From: a virus
Length of the DNA: 25,812 nt
Direction: 5' to 3' (one strand)
Virus record (IMG/VR): IMGVR_UViG_3300044833_000309
Location: 1 to 25,812 of that record
The notes under the pieces were generated by a model. It was not told where the DNA came from, did not search any database, and saw nothing but the letters and a program-made list of their open reading frames with translations. Numbering within the stretch: the stretch's first letter is position 1; every line of letters starts with the position of its first letter. Both the position numbers and the translations under genes were made by a program. Below are positions 1 to 6,952 of this stretch, one piece after another.

Positions 1-304
1 GCCAATCGATCTGATCATTGGCACCGGTCCTTACACCAACGCCAATTCCTCTATCTTTGAGCATAATCCGTCCATCGACGGCACTGGCAGCTTCGCCCTT
101 TCGGCACTCGGTATCACGGCCAACACCACGGTCAGCGGCATCATCTTTAGCTTTGGCACTGGTCCCGATACCTTCCTGCCCGGCTCCGTCATGACAGCCG
201 TTCCTGAAGTCTCGACCTGGGCGATGATGTTATTGGGCTTTGCTAGCGTCGGTTTTTTGGCTTATCGCCGCAACAGTCCGGGCCACACCTTTCGTCTCAT
301 TTAA
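1..304 (+). CDS. PEP-CTERM sorting domain protein, C-terminal part
   Basis: The open frame enters from the left edge (first full codon at position 2) and stops with TAA at 302-304. The last 30 or so residues are a classic PEP-CTERM tail: a VPE motif ([10 protein letters not shown]), a hydrophobic stretch ([14 protein letters not shown]) and a short basic end. The part before it is Gly/Ser/Thr-rich, as expected of an exported surface protein. In this family the tail is recognised and processed at the membrane by an exosortase; no exosortase gene is in the window. The N-terminus with the signal peptide lies outside. The tail closely resembles that of the complete PEP-CTERM protein at 13378-14142. 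The family call is firm; the specific role is unknown. Confidence 0.9.
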   Translation, partial: PIDLIIGTGPYTNANSSIFEHNPSIDGTGSFALSALGITANTTVSGIIFSFGTGPDTFLPGSVMTAVPEVSTWAMMLLGFASVGFLAYRRNSPGHTFRLI

Positions 305-325
305 CTTGATTTAAGCCGTTGAAAG

Positions 326-355
326 AAAGGCCGTCTTCCAAGACGGCCTTTTTTT
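326..355 (+). terminator. Rho-independent terminator after PEP-CTERM gene
   Basis: A perfect inverted repeat, AAAGGCCGTCTT / AAGACGGCCTTT, with a 2-base spacer is followed by a run of T to 355. It begins 22 bases after the stop codon of the PEP-CTERM gene and ends transcription before the H-NS-like gene. Confidence 0.9.
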
Positions 356-417
356 GTGATCTAATCGAATTAATATTGTCGAATAATTTTTGCGAGTCGC
401 GCCCCTAGGAGGCAGCG

Positions 418-726
418 ATGAAAGATATCGATTTTCAATCGATGACAATAGATGAACTTTGGGCCCTTCACGAAACGATCGCCTCGATCCTATCGACAAG
501 GATGAAGGCCGAAAAACTGCAACTTGAAAAGCGGATCGATGAGCTTGTCCAAGCCCCCTACAAGACCTCCGAGCGTCGACCCTATCCAAAGGTCTGTCCA
601 AAGTTTCGGAATCCAGAACCACCTCACCAAACATGGTCCGGGCGCGGTAAGCTACCGCGCTGGGTGAGCGAGATGCTCGACGGCGGCAAAAGCATGGATG
701 ATCTTCGAATTCCGGAAACGGCTTGA
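418..726 (+). CDS. H-NS family histone-like nucleoid protein
   Basis: The 102-residue product has the two-part H-NS layout. Residues 5-46 are a charged helical oligomerisation region (FQSMTIDELWALHETIASIL followed by a Lys/Glu-rich helix). Residues 54-83 are the DNA-binding domain, with the conserved RPYPKV, FRNPE and TWSGRGKLPRW elements; the GRG at 75-77 matches the minor-groove hook of this family. H-NS-type proteins bind AT-rich, curved DNA and silence foreign genes. The start is set by an AGGAGG Shine-Dalgarno at 407-412. A paralogue lies at 6953-7282, and the two share the RRPYPKV-PKF block. Its position beside an AT-rich accessory region suggests xenogeneic silencing, which is inference. 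Confidence 0.9.
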   Translation: MKDIDFQSMTIDELWALHETIASILSTRMKAEKLQLEKRIDELVQAPYKTSERRPYPKVCPKFRNPEPPHQTWSGRGKLPRWVSEMLDGGKSMDDLRIPETA

Positions 727-733
727 GCGGGTG

Positions 734-750
734 GACCGGGCGGTCTTTTT
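734..750 (+). terminator. weak terminator after H-NS-like gene
   Basis: A short GACC-GGGC-GGTC hairpin is followed directly by five T, just downstream of the H-NS-like stop codon. The stem is only four base pairs, so this is tentative. Confidence 0.4.
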
Positions 751-881
751 GTTTGACGCTGCAGGTGCAAATCGAATTTCCGTTTTAGACGATCCGCCTC
801 CGTTCGAATTCGCTCGATGCATTCCTTTCCAGCACCGGGTTCCTGGTTCACAACGCGGATTCAATGATGATATGGGGTTCG

Positions 882-1184
882 ATGTCTAAAGCCCGCGCTT
901 TCAACGCTGCTAAATATCGAGACAACCCGAAGATGATTGCCAAGTACCTAAACGACGCGCTCGCGACGGAAGATGCGGTTCTCGTAAACATCGCGATCGG
1001 CAATATGGTGCGGGCACAAGGTATGACCAAATTTTCGCGGAAGGTTGGGTTGCGTCGCGATAGTCTACACAGAGCCTTTAGAGGAGAAATTAATCCCGGA
1101 TTCGATACGGTTTTGAAAGTACTGCTCGCCCTTGAAATACAAATCGTGGCAAAAGCCAAAGGAGTCAGCCCACCGTACATATAG
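882..1184 (+). CDS. HigA-type addiction module antidote protein (orphan)
   Basis: The 100-residue product resembles the HI1420-type 'probable addiction module antidote' family: an AAKYRDNPKMIAKYLNDAL N-terminus, then a helix-turn-helix near residues 45-75 (MTKFSRKVGLRRDSLHRAF). The family length is also about 100 residues. Such proteins neutralise a RelE/HigB-like toxin and repress their own operon. The toxin gene normally lies directly upstream, but 727-863 has room for none and shows no remnant, so this antidote is alone. I chose ATG 882 over 864 because the family begins close to this point; the Shine-Dalgarno is weak (GGGG at 874-877). Confidence 0.75.
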   Translation: MSKARAFNAAKYRDNPKMIAKYLNDALATEDAVLVNIAIGNMVRAQGMTKFSRKVGLRRDSLHRAFRGEINPGFDTVLKVLLALEIQIVAKAKGVSPPYI

Positions 1185-1229
1185 GAACAAACCTTCGACG
1201 GGCCGATTATTGCCGTCGGAGGTACGGCG

Positions 1230-1346
1230 ATGAGCACCATGGACCAGACGAGAGGTCAGGAAAACCTTGGGTGGACGATGATCTCGGTCGATTGCACCGC
1301 TGTTTCTTTTTTGAGTCACTTACGGACCATTCGCCGGTCAAGCTAA
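1230..1346 (+). CDS. possible small protein, 38 aa
   Basis: A 38-codon frame starts at ATG 1230 with GGAGG at 1218-1222 at good spacing. It ends 18 bases before the IS3-family element. The product begins MSTMDQTRGQENLGW and matches nothing I recognise. The only support is the ribosome binding site, so the gene is doubtful. It is not interrupted by the insertion. Confidence 0.25.
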   Translation: MSTMDQTRGQENLGWTMISVDCTAVSFLSHLRTIRRSS

Positions 1347-1361
1347 GAAAAAACATTGGAG

Positions 1362-1364
1362 CAC
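1362..1364. repeat. 3-bp target site duplication, left copy
   Basis: CAC directly abuts the left inverted repeat of the IS3-family element and is repeated at 2609-2611 on the right side. Confidence 0.75.
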
Positions 1365-1394
1365 TGAGCTGCACCCGGTTCGGTTGACACCCGC

Positions 1395-2261
1395 TTAAGC
1401 TAATCCAGCCTGCCTTTCGAACTCCATAGGACTTAAATATCCGATCGTCGAGTGCCGGCGTTTCGGATTATAGAAGCGCTCGATGTAGTCGAACACGTCG
1501 GCCTTCGCCTCGTCGCGTGATCGGTACACCTTGCGCGTTGTCCGTTCGATCTTCAACGACGAGAAGAAGCTCTCCATCGCCGCGTTGTCCCAGACGTTGC
1601 CGGACCGGCTCATCGAACAGACGACGCCGTGATCGGCCATCAACCGCTGGAACTGCTCGCTGGTGTATTGGCTGCCACGATCGGAATGATGCAGCAGCGC
1701 ATCCGGTTTGCCGCGTCGCCAGATCGCCATCACCAGGGCATCGGTGACGAGCTGCGCCGTCATCGCTGCGTTCATCGACCAGCCGACCACCCGGCGCGAG
1801 AACAGATCGACGACGGCGGCCACATAGAGCCAGCCCTCCGCGGTCCAGACATAGGTGAAGTCGGCAATCCATTTGCGGTTGGGGGCGGCTGCGTCGAAGC
1901 TGCGGTCCAGCACATTGGCAGCGACGGCGGTCGCCTGCCGCTCACCCAGATCAGGCGGCAGGCGCCGCCGTCGCGGACGGGCTCTGAGAGCCTGTAGCCG
2001 CATCAATCGCTCAATCCGGTGCAGCCCGCACGATACTCCCACGGCGAGCAGATCGTGCCACACCCGCCTGGCGCCATAGGTTCGGTCGCTCGCCAGGAAG
2101 CTGGCACGAACCTTCGCACCGACATCCTCATCGCTCCGGCTGCGCTGACTGCGCGGTCGTGTCAGCCATGCATAAAACCCACCCCGCGAGACACCGAGCG
2201 CCCCGCACAACCATTCCGCCGGCCAGATCCCCCGGTGCTTCGCAACAAAACCGAACTTCAC
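1395..2261 (-). CDS. IS3-family transposase OrfB (DDE integrase domain)
   Basis: The 288-residue product is the catalytic half of an IS3 transposase. An N-terminal HTH_21-type segment (residues about 50-105) precedes an rve-type integrase core. The DDE triad is visible as D134 (WIADFTYV), D194 (HHSDRGSQYTS) and E230 (NAAMESFFSSLK), with 35 residues between the second Asp and Glu as the family requires. The C-terminal YNPKRRHSTIGYLSP motif is typical. The frame begins at GTG 2261, overlapping the OrfA stop, but is open back to an A7 run in OrfA. It is therefore probably translated mainly as an OrfAB fusion by -1 frameshifting. The length is normal and no damage is visible. Confidence 0.95.
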   Translation of the reverse strand: MKFGFVAKHRGIWPAEWLCGALGVSRGGFYAWLTRPRSQRSRSDEDVGAKVRASFLASDRTYGARRVWHDLLAVGVSCGLHRIERLMRLQALRARPRRRRLPPDLGERQATAVAANVLDRSFDAAAPNRKWIADFTYVWTAEGWLYVAAVVDLFSRRVVGWSMNAAMTAQLVTDALVMAIWRRGKPDALLHHSDRGSQYTSEQFQRLMADHGVVCSMSRSGNVWDNAAMESFFSSLKIERTTRKVYRSRDEAKADVFDYIERFYNPKRRHSTIGYLSPMEFERQAGLA

Positions 2262-2548
2262 GTCGATTCCTTCGCGAAGTAGGCCGCGGCTTTTTTTAGG
2301 ATGTCCCGTTCGGCCCTCAGCTTGGCGACTTCGCGCTTGAGCTGCGCGATCTCCAATTGCTCCGGCTTCATTTGACCGTGGCCGGGAAACGCATGCTGCG
2401 GATCATCCGCAAGCTGCTTCACCCAATTGCGCAGCTGTGTCGGATGAACCCCAAGGTCTTTTGACGCCTGTGCATACGAAACGCCGCGCTGCTTGATTAG
2501 CCGGACTGCCTCAAGCTTGAACTCCCGCGTAAACTGCCTTCTCTCCAT
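2258..2548 (-). CDS. IS3-family transposase OrfA (HTH, DNA-end binding)
   Basis: The 96-residue product starts MERRQFTREFKLEAVRLIK and contains the HTH_Tnp_1 domain (residues about 3-50, with SYAQASKDLGVHPTQLRNWV as the recognition helices). A leucine-zipper-like coiled coil (about 65-90, ending AERDILKKAAAYFAKE) follows and mediates multimerisation in this family. It binds the terminal repeats. A CACCTCC sequence at 2554-2560 gives a GGAGGTG Shine-Dalgarno on the coding strand. Its last codons contain the slippery run that links it to OrfB. Confidence 0.95.
   Translation of the reverse strand: MERRQFTREFKLEAVRLIKQRGVSYAQASKDLGVHPTQLRNWVKQLADDPQHAFPGHGQMKPEQLEIAQLKREVAKLRAERDILKKAAAYFAKEST
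2291..2297 (-). promoter_or_regulatory. A7 slippery site for programmed -1 frameshift
   Basis: On the coding strand seven A in a row fit the X-XXY-YYZ pattern in the OrfA frame (A-AAA-AAA followed by G). Shifting back one base at this point enters the OrfB frame, which stays open from here through the OrfB start. This is the usual IS3 arrangement for producing OrfAB. Confidence 0.7.
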
Positions 2549-2608
2549 GACGCACCTCCTGTTCCATAAAACACCTAACTCGGTGTCTTCGGAACCGGGT
2601 GCAGCTCA

Positions 2609-2611
2609 CAC
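2609..2611. repeat. 3-bp target site duplication, right copy
   Basis: CAC directly follows the right inverted repeat of the IS3-family element and matches 1362-1364. Confidence 0.75.
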
Positions 2612-2687
2612 ATCCTGTGGGAACAACTTGCGGGAAGCTCCTGTTAACTTTGGCCCCCGTATTTGAGAGGGTTTGGAGTGCGTGGAA

Positions 2688-2954
2688 ATGCGAAGATCAT
2701 GGACGCCATCGATCGTATTGAATGATCGCGTCGTTATCGACAATTTCAGTCGCCGGACTACCTCTGGCAATCCGACTGTATATGAGGCACTGCAAGCCCT
2801 GATGCCCTTAGCAGTCCATTTCCAAACCTCAGAGCGAACTCAGCGCTGGGACGACCTCTATGTTTCGGTGGCGATCTCATTCGCATTTGCTCTGCCTGCT
2901 ATCCTTGGCGCATCCGTTTATCTCGCAACGCATGCCCTTCTACGAGCGAGTTGA
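2688..2954 (+). CDS. small hypothetical protein with one membrane segment
   Basis: The product has 88 residues from ATG 2688, chosen over the upstream TTG at 2673 because GGAG at 2675-2678 sits 9 bases before it. Residues 1-55 are soluble with mixed charge. Residues 58-84 form a probable transmembrane helix (VSVAISFAFALPAILGASVY). I do not recognise the family. It lies 24 bases upstream of the secreted protein at 2979 on the same strand and may be co-transcribed with it. Confidence 0.45.
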   Translation: MRRSWTPSIVLNDRVVIDNFSRRTTSGNPTVYEALQALMPLAVHFQTSERTQRWDDLYVSVAISFAFALPAILGASVYLATHALLRAS

Positions 2955-2978
2955 GGAACAAAAAAGGAGAGAAACACC

Positions 2979-3254
2979 ATGAGGACCGTTTTAATTTCGG
3001 TTGCAGCGGCATTCTTGGTTACGAGCGCTTCGGCAATGCCGCTCTTTAACAAAACAAATTCGGTCCCCGGGGTTTCGCTTGCGGAAAATGTCAAGATTGT
3101 GTGCGAAGCGGACGGGTTTTGTTATCGCCCCCGTGGCCGACCCAAGGTTGCCCGTTGGGTTTATGGTGACGATGCCTTCTATGGTCCCTATGTCGGAGCT
3201 GGAAACTATGGAAGACCCGGCTGGCACTCGGGCTGGTGGTGGTGGGGTTTGTAA
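2979..3254 (+). CDS. small secreted Trp/Tyr/Gly-rich protein
   Basis: The 91-residue product has a clear Sec signal peptide (MRTVLISVAAAFLVTSASA, residues 1-19, cleavage after ASA). The mature part carries two Cys (VCEADGFC), a basic RPRGRPKVAR stretch and an aromatic Tyr/Gly/Trp-rich end finishing WHSGWWWWGL. An AGGAGA Shine-Dalgarno lies upstream of the ATG. Short exported proteins of this build are common in Bradyrhizobium but have no assigned function. The two Cys could form a disulfide in the periplasm, which is inference. Confidence 0.65.
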   Translation: MRTVLISVAAAFLVTSASAMPLFNKTNSVPGVSLAENVKIVCEADGFCYRPRGRPKVARWVYGDDAFYGPYVGAGNYGRPGWHSGWWWWGL

Positions 3255-3392
3255 TTCCCAGCCGGCCAAATAACCGAAAGAAAGAGCCGCCGGGCGTGAA
3301 CTGGGCTGGGTCTGAAATAGGCTGGTCCCGTTTGCCCTGGGCACCAGTTGCGCTCCGATTGTATTACCTCTTCAATCAAACAGGAGGTCTAC

Positions 3393-3646
3393 ATGATCCG
3401 TAAAGTTCTCGGTACGGCGTTTCTAGCCGCAGTTATAATCGCCCCACTTTCCGCATCAGCTCAGGGCGTGCCCGGAGGCGTCGAACGCGGTGCCCGCGAA
3501 GGTGAGCGCGCTGCAGGTCCTGCCGGCGCCATCGTTGGCGGCACGATTGGAGGCCGCTCGCAGGCGTTCTGGGTGTAGATCAGCGGCCTCGTTTCCGCAG
3601 TTATGAACAACACCGTTGGTTCAGATCCCACAACTTATATTTGTGA
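3393..3646 (+). pseudogene. DUF1236-type secreted protein, frameshifted and truncated
   Basis: ATG 3393 follows a perfect AGGAGG (3382-3387) and encodes a signal peptide (MIRKVLGTAFLAAVIIAPLS, ending in ASA) and the GVPGGVERGAREGERAAGP Gly-rich block. These are the usual start of small Bradyrhizobium DUF1236-type proteins. The frame then runs into RSQAFWV and a TAG at 3576. Shifting frame near 3555-3565 restores VLGVDQRPRFRSYEQHRW, the expected continuation, up to TGA 3644-3646. The usual conserved C-terminal part (valine/tyrosine-rich, ending in a VDPRTRRIV-like motif in relatives) is not found downstream. The gene therefore has both an internal frame break and a lost 3' end. Family naming rests on recalled pattern. 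Confidence 0.7.
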
Positions 3647-4150
3647 CCGCTTAACTCTGTCGGGTAAGCAAAGTGAGTTCAATCAGATGGGGTAATCGGT
3701 AACCGTGCATTGCACGAGCATCTGTTCGCAAGGCAGAGCGGCCTGCCGCCCATCTCCAGGATTTCCGTGGGGACCTTGGTAGTGGGGCTTGGGGAGGACG
3801 GGGACCGTGCAGGCCGCTTCGGGGGCGACCCATGTATCAACGCAAGGCTTTCGGCGGACGTTCCTGCTACTTGATGGCCAGCTTGCGCGGGACCGTACCC
3901 AAAGAAACGGCCCCAGCGTCGAGGCAGGCGTGAGGAAGTTTTACGCCAACCTGATGCAGCTGCCACGTTCAACCGACTTCACCCCGCTTACCTAAAAAAT
4001 TCAATCCACTATGTCTTCCCTGTGTGGCGGTTCCGTCGAATTTGCGTTGGGGATAAGACGCAATTTTCACGGAGCTGTGTCTCGTTACTCTGTCCGCTAA
4101 TTGGACAAAGGCGCAAGCTAGCGGGTCTCACTCGTGATTGGGAGGCCCTC
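3647..4150. other. gene-poor stretch, about 500 bp
   Basis: Short frames exist on both strands (for example + 3789-3995 and - 3679-3972), but they lack ribosome binding sites, recognisable domains and convincing composition. I see no terminator or repeat here. It may include eroded sequence that once continued the DUF1236-type gene. Confidence 0.5.
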
Positions 4151-4348
4151 ATGATTTCAATGATTGCCGAACATACTGCCGAAGTGCGGGTACGATGTTA
4201 CAGCGATGTCCCGGAGTGCGATGTTGTCGTCGCCGTCCGCGGCCAAGAATTGTCGCTCAGGTGTCGCGACTATAACCAAGCAGTCAAGTGGGCACGTATC
4301 GAATGCAAGTCCTACAAGATTGCAGGCGGGTTCACTGTAGAACGCTGA
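4151..4348 (+). CDS. small hypothetical protein, 65 aa
   Basis: ATG 4151 is preceded by GGGAGG (4140-4145). The frame is open further upstream, but the upstream residues are unlikely protein and lack a ribosome binding site. The product (MISMIAEHTAEVRVRCYSDV, ending KIAGGFTVER) is a compact alpha/beta-like sequence with three Cys and no signal peptide. It resembles no family I can name. Cytoplasmic location is inferred from the absence of hydrophobic segments. Confidence 0.5.
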   Translation: MISMIAEHTAEVRVRCYSDVPECDVVVAVRGQELSLRCRDYNQAVKWARIECKSYKIAGGFTVER

Positions 4349-4701
4349 TCATTTTTTGACCTCAGGTTCTTGTCAAACGGCAAGCTGGGCGACTCTGCAA
4401 TCGACTGCACATGCGCGGAATTACCGGCTCGGGCGACGTGCTACCGCCGCGTCCATCGCAACTTTCATAATGTCGTCTCTGGTGGAAATGATGCGTTTGA
4501 AAAGTTTTTCATCGGTTAGATATTATTCTCTCATGAATTATTGAACTGACGCGACCGGGGATTCCATCCTTACCTCTATACCAATTGCCAAAGCGTAAGG
4601 TTGTTCCCGTTCGGATAAGCGCAAACACCAGGCAAGTCAGTTGAACCATTGGCTCGGTGAGGGCTTGGTGTTTGGGACAGCAGATATGATGGATCTCAAA
4701 C
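4349..4701. other. gene-poor stretch, about 350 bp
   Basis: No frame here carries a ribosome binding site with a credible product. The end of the stretch is the upstream region of the small gene at 4702. Part of it (4500-4545) is AT-rich. Confidence 0.4.
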
Positions 4702-4890
4702 ATGCAGAATCGTATCGTGCGAATCGACAGGATTCATAGCCGGGCAATATCTGCCGAAATTGCAGATAGACTGCGCATCGTTCTGGCAAAGGAACAATCG
4801 GAAATTCCCAGCTCTCTCAGAAGTCAGATCGACCGCCTACCCGAACTGGATGAAGCCTCGCCCTCGATTGTTCCCTCATACCGACGCTAG
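4702..4890 (+). CDS. small hypothetical protein, 62 aa
   Basis: The product (MQNRIVRIDRIHSRAISAEI, later LRIVLAKEQSEIPSSLRSQI) is a short helical protein with balanced charge. It resembles small uncharacterised Bradyrhizobium proteins that start M-N-RIVRIDRI-SRAI and end in a SIVPS motif; that recollection was not checked by search. There is no signal peptide or membrane segment. The Shine-Dalgarno before ATG 4702 is weak. It is followed by the repeat protein on the same strand after 85 bases. Confidence 0.5.
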   Translation: MQNRIVRIDRIHSRAISAEIADRLRIVLAKEQSEIPSSLRSQIDRLPELDEASPSIVPSYRR

Positions 4891-4975
4891 GTTCCACTCA
4901 GCAAGGTCGCTAAGATAATCCATCGGCCTTCGTGAGGATTGCCGTCAGGACCGTAATCGGTTGATAGGTGTGGTG

Positions 4976-6313
4976 ATGGTGACGCGAACAAATGATCAAG
5001 ACCGGTTGATAGATCAGGCTCTATCGCTACTCCGCAACGCCATGGCTGAAACGAAAACGGTCTTACCGGTGGTGCAATTTTGCCCCGCAGAGCCGAAAGC
5101 TGTCCTGCCGTCAGAAACTTTGGTTCAAGAGGAACGAGCAGCTTCTCTCCAAATGCTGCCGATGGTCGCGAACATCGCTGTGTCCGAAGCACCATCGCCT
5201 TCGTTGCAGCGGCCTGATACTAAACAAGTCTCAAAAGACATCGTGCCGACAGAACCATCGGTTCAAGAGGAAGAACCGCCTCCTCTGATTGATCAGACGC
5301 TGTCGATGGTTGAGCAGTCGTTGCAGCAGCTCGTCGCCAAACAAACCTCAAAAGACGTGCCACCCACAGCACCACCGGTTCAAGAGGAACGAACGGCTTC
5401 TCCGATTAATCAGACGATGTCGATGGTGGCCGTCGCTGTCTCTGAACCCACGGTAACCGAAGCACCACCGCCTTCGTTGCACCGGCCCATTGCAAAACAA
5501 ACTTCCAAAGACGTAGTGCCCACAGAGCCACCGGTTCAAGAGGAACGAACGGCTTCTCTGATTGCTCAAGCGCTGTCGATAGTCAAGAATGTCGTCGCTG
5601 CTGAACCCAAGCCTGTTCCGTTTCAGCAGCCCGTTGCCAAGCAGACCTCAAAAGACGTGCTGTCCACAAAACCACCGGTTCAAGGAACGGCTTCTCTGAT
5701 TGGACAGACGCTGTCGATGGTCGCCGTGGCTGTCTCTGAATCAACAGTGGCCGAAGCACCATCGCCTTCGTTGCAGCAGCCTGTTAACAAACAACCCCCA
5801 AAGGACGTGCTGCCGTCGGCACCGTCGCTGCAAGATCAACGACCAGATCACGCACTGTCGATCGTCGAGATCGTCGCCCTCGCCGAAACCCAAGAACCTG
5901 AGGGGCCATCTCCTATCCAGCAGCCCGTTGTCAAACAAGCCTTGAAAGACGTACTGCCTTCGGAACCTCCGATTCAAGAGGAACGAACGGTTTCTGTGGA
6001 ACAGCCCGTTGCCAAACAAACCTCCAAAGACCTGCTGCCAACACAGCCACCGGTTCAGGTGGAACGAACGGTTTGTCAAACGCCATCATTAATTGAGAAC
6101 GCCGCGGTTCATGAAGCCAAGGCCGCTGAAGCCGCACCACTTTCGTCCCAACAGCCCCTTGTGAAACAACTCACCTCGAAAGAACGGCTTGATATGGAAC
6201 GCGCTGACATCCAGAAACGGATAGCGATATTCAAGGCGAACCAACAGCGTTTTCAGCGGGAACGAGAAGAATATTACGCGACCACCATGGCAAAAGCCCG
6301 CGCCGCTCAGTAG
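4976..6313 (+). CDS. Pro/Glu/Gln-rich imperfect repeat protein with basic C-terminal helix
   Basis: The 445-residue product is dominated by about seven imperfect repeats that each open with KQxxKD-(V/L/I). They start at residues 83, 122, 174, 222, 272, 320 and 347. Spacing is mostly 48-52 residues, with shorter units of 39 and 27. A typical unit reads KQTSKDVLPTEPPVQEERTA, then an SLI-QTLSMV hydrophobic patch, then an EAPSPSLQQPVA linker. The N-terminus (DRLIDQALSLLRNAM) resembles the hydrophobic patch. Residues 397-445 form a different, highly charged helix (ERLDMERADIQKRIAIFKAN, then QQRFQREREEYY). There is no signal peptide or membrane segment. I chose ATG 4976 because AGGTG at 4966-4970 precedes it. 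It is probably an extended, partly disordered cytoplasmic protein. The function is unknown. Confidence 0.75.
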   Translation: MVTRTNDQDRLIDQALSLLRNAMAETKTVLPVVQFCPAEPKAVLPSETLVQEERAASLQMLPMVANIAVSEAPSPSLQRPDTKQVSKDIVPTEPSVQEEEPPPLIDQTLSMVEQSLQQLVAKQTSKDVPPTAPPVQEERTASPINQTMSMVAVAVSEPTVTEAPPPSLHRPIAKQTSKDVVPTEPPVQEERTASLIAQALSIVKNVVAAEPKPVPFQQPVAKQTSKDVLSTKPPVQGTASLIGQTLSMVAVAVSESTVAEAPSPSLQQPVNKQPPKDVLPSAPSLQDQRPDHALSIVEIVALAETQEPEGPSPIQQPVVKQALKDVLPSEPPIQEERTVSVEQPVAKQTSKDLLPTQPPVQVERTVCQTPSLIENAAVHEAKAAEAAPLSSQQPLVKQLTSKERLDMERADIQKRIAIFKANQQRFQREREEYYATTMAKARAAQ

Positions 6314-6397
6314 AATCCTTCGGGCGATCCCACGCCCCACTCAACAGCCTGTGTCTTCAGCGCGATAGAAGCCGCCAAGCCGTTCGCATGAGAGTAC

Positions 6398-6694
6398 TCA
6401 CGCGGCGACAATCGTCTTCCATCGCGTGTCACTCGCGTCTGGAGTTGTGCCAGACCTCGCTAGGCCACTTGAACTAGTGGTGTTGCATTCTTTGAAGTGG
6501 AGAGCGATTTCAGTTTCGGCGAGATGTTCCCACCGTTCAGCATCTCCGAGAAGCTTCCAACTATTGAGCGGGTTTAATACCGCGCTTTGTCGGCACAAAG
6601 AACCCGTAGCGCGATTCATCACGACATAAATCAGGCAAACGAATGGAAGTCCGATCGCCACTATCGGTGGGAATTTCAACCAAACAATGGTCAC
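6398..6694 (-). CDS. possible small membrane protein, 98 aa
   Basis: From GTG 6694 the frame encodes one probable transmembrane helix near the N-terminus (LKFPPIVAIGLPFVCLIYVV) followed by a soluble Ser/Thr-containing tail. It starts 8 bases after the stop of the orphan PEP-CTERM frame (6703-6810), with no clear ribosome binding site, so coupling to that frame would be needed. An open extension to 6880 exists but reads through the PEP-CTERM segment out of frame and is unlikely. Low confidence; it may be non-coding. Confidence 0.3.
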   Translation of the reverse strand: MTIVWLKFPPIVAIGLPFVCLIYVVMNRATGSLCRQSAVLNPLNSWKLLGDAERWEHLAETEIALHFKECNTTSSSGLARSGTTPDASDTRWKTIVAA

Positions 6695-6702
6695 GGCGTC
6701 GT

Positions 6703-6810
6703 TCAAGCCATAACGAGGTTGCGCTTGCGACGATAGGCCAGCGCTCCGATCCCCGCGAACCCGATCAGCAGCATCGCCCATGTATGACCACCTGCTGCCC
6801 GTTTTTGCAT
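6703..6810 (-). pseudogene. orphan PEP-CTERM C-terminal tail
   Basis: The minus-strand frame of 35 codons reads MQKRAAGGHTWAMLLIGFAG, then IGALAYRRKRNLVMA and stop. The TWAMLLIGFAGIGALAYRRKR part is an unmistakable PEP-CTERM membrane anchor with its basic end. Nothing resembling the rest of an exported protein or a signal peptide precedes it in frame. The best reading is the leftover 3' end of a PEP-CTERM gene whose body was deleted. A free-standing mini-anchor peptide is possible but unsupported. Confidence 0.7.
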
Positions 6811-6952
6811 GTTCAAATTCAATGATTTCAACACTCTTCTGCAATGCAACATTTTGGATGCGAAACAAATGCGCTTTCAAGTCGAACTAACGCTGTTCAG
6901 AATGATTGAGGGTTCAGCACCCCGACCGAGAAATTTTTAAAACGAGGCCACT

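Larger units (their letters stand above)
1365..2608 (-). mobile_element. IS3-family insertion sequence, complete, 1244 bp
   Basis: The outer ends are imperfect terminal inverted repeats. The left end starts TGAGCTGCACCCGGTTC and the right end, read on the minus strand, starts with the same 17 bases; both begin TG and end CA as usual for IS3. The element is flanked by a 3-bp direct repeat, CAC, at 1362-1364 and 2609-2611, which indicates insertion by transposition. It carries two overlapping frames, orfA and orfB, in the -1 relation that IS3 elements use to make the fused transposase. Both frames and both ends are intact, so it may be active. Confidence 0.95.

Noticed and set aside
5741-6079. 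Minus-strand frames with repeated NRWLC-like sequence opposite the KQxxKD repeats
   Set aside because: The repetition simply mirrors the repeated DNA of the plus-strand gene; there are no starts with ribosome binding sites.
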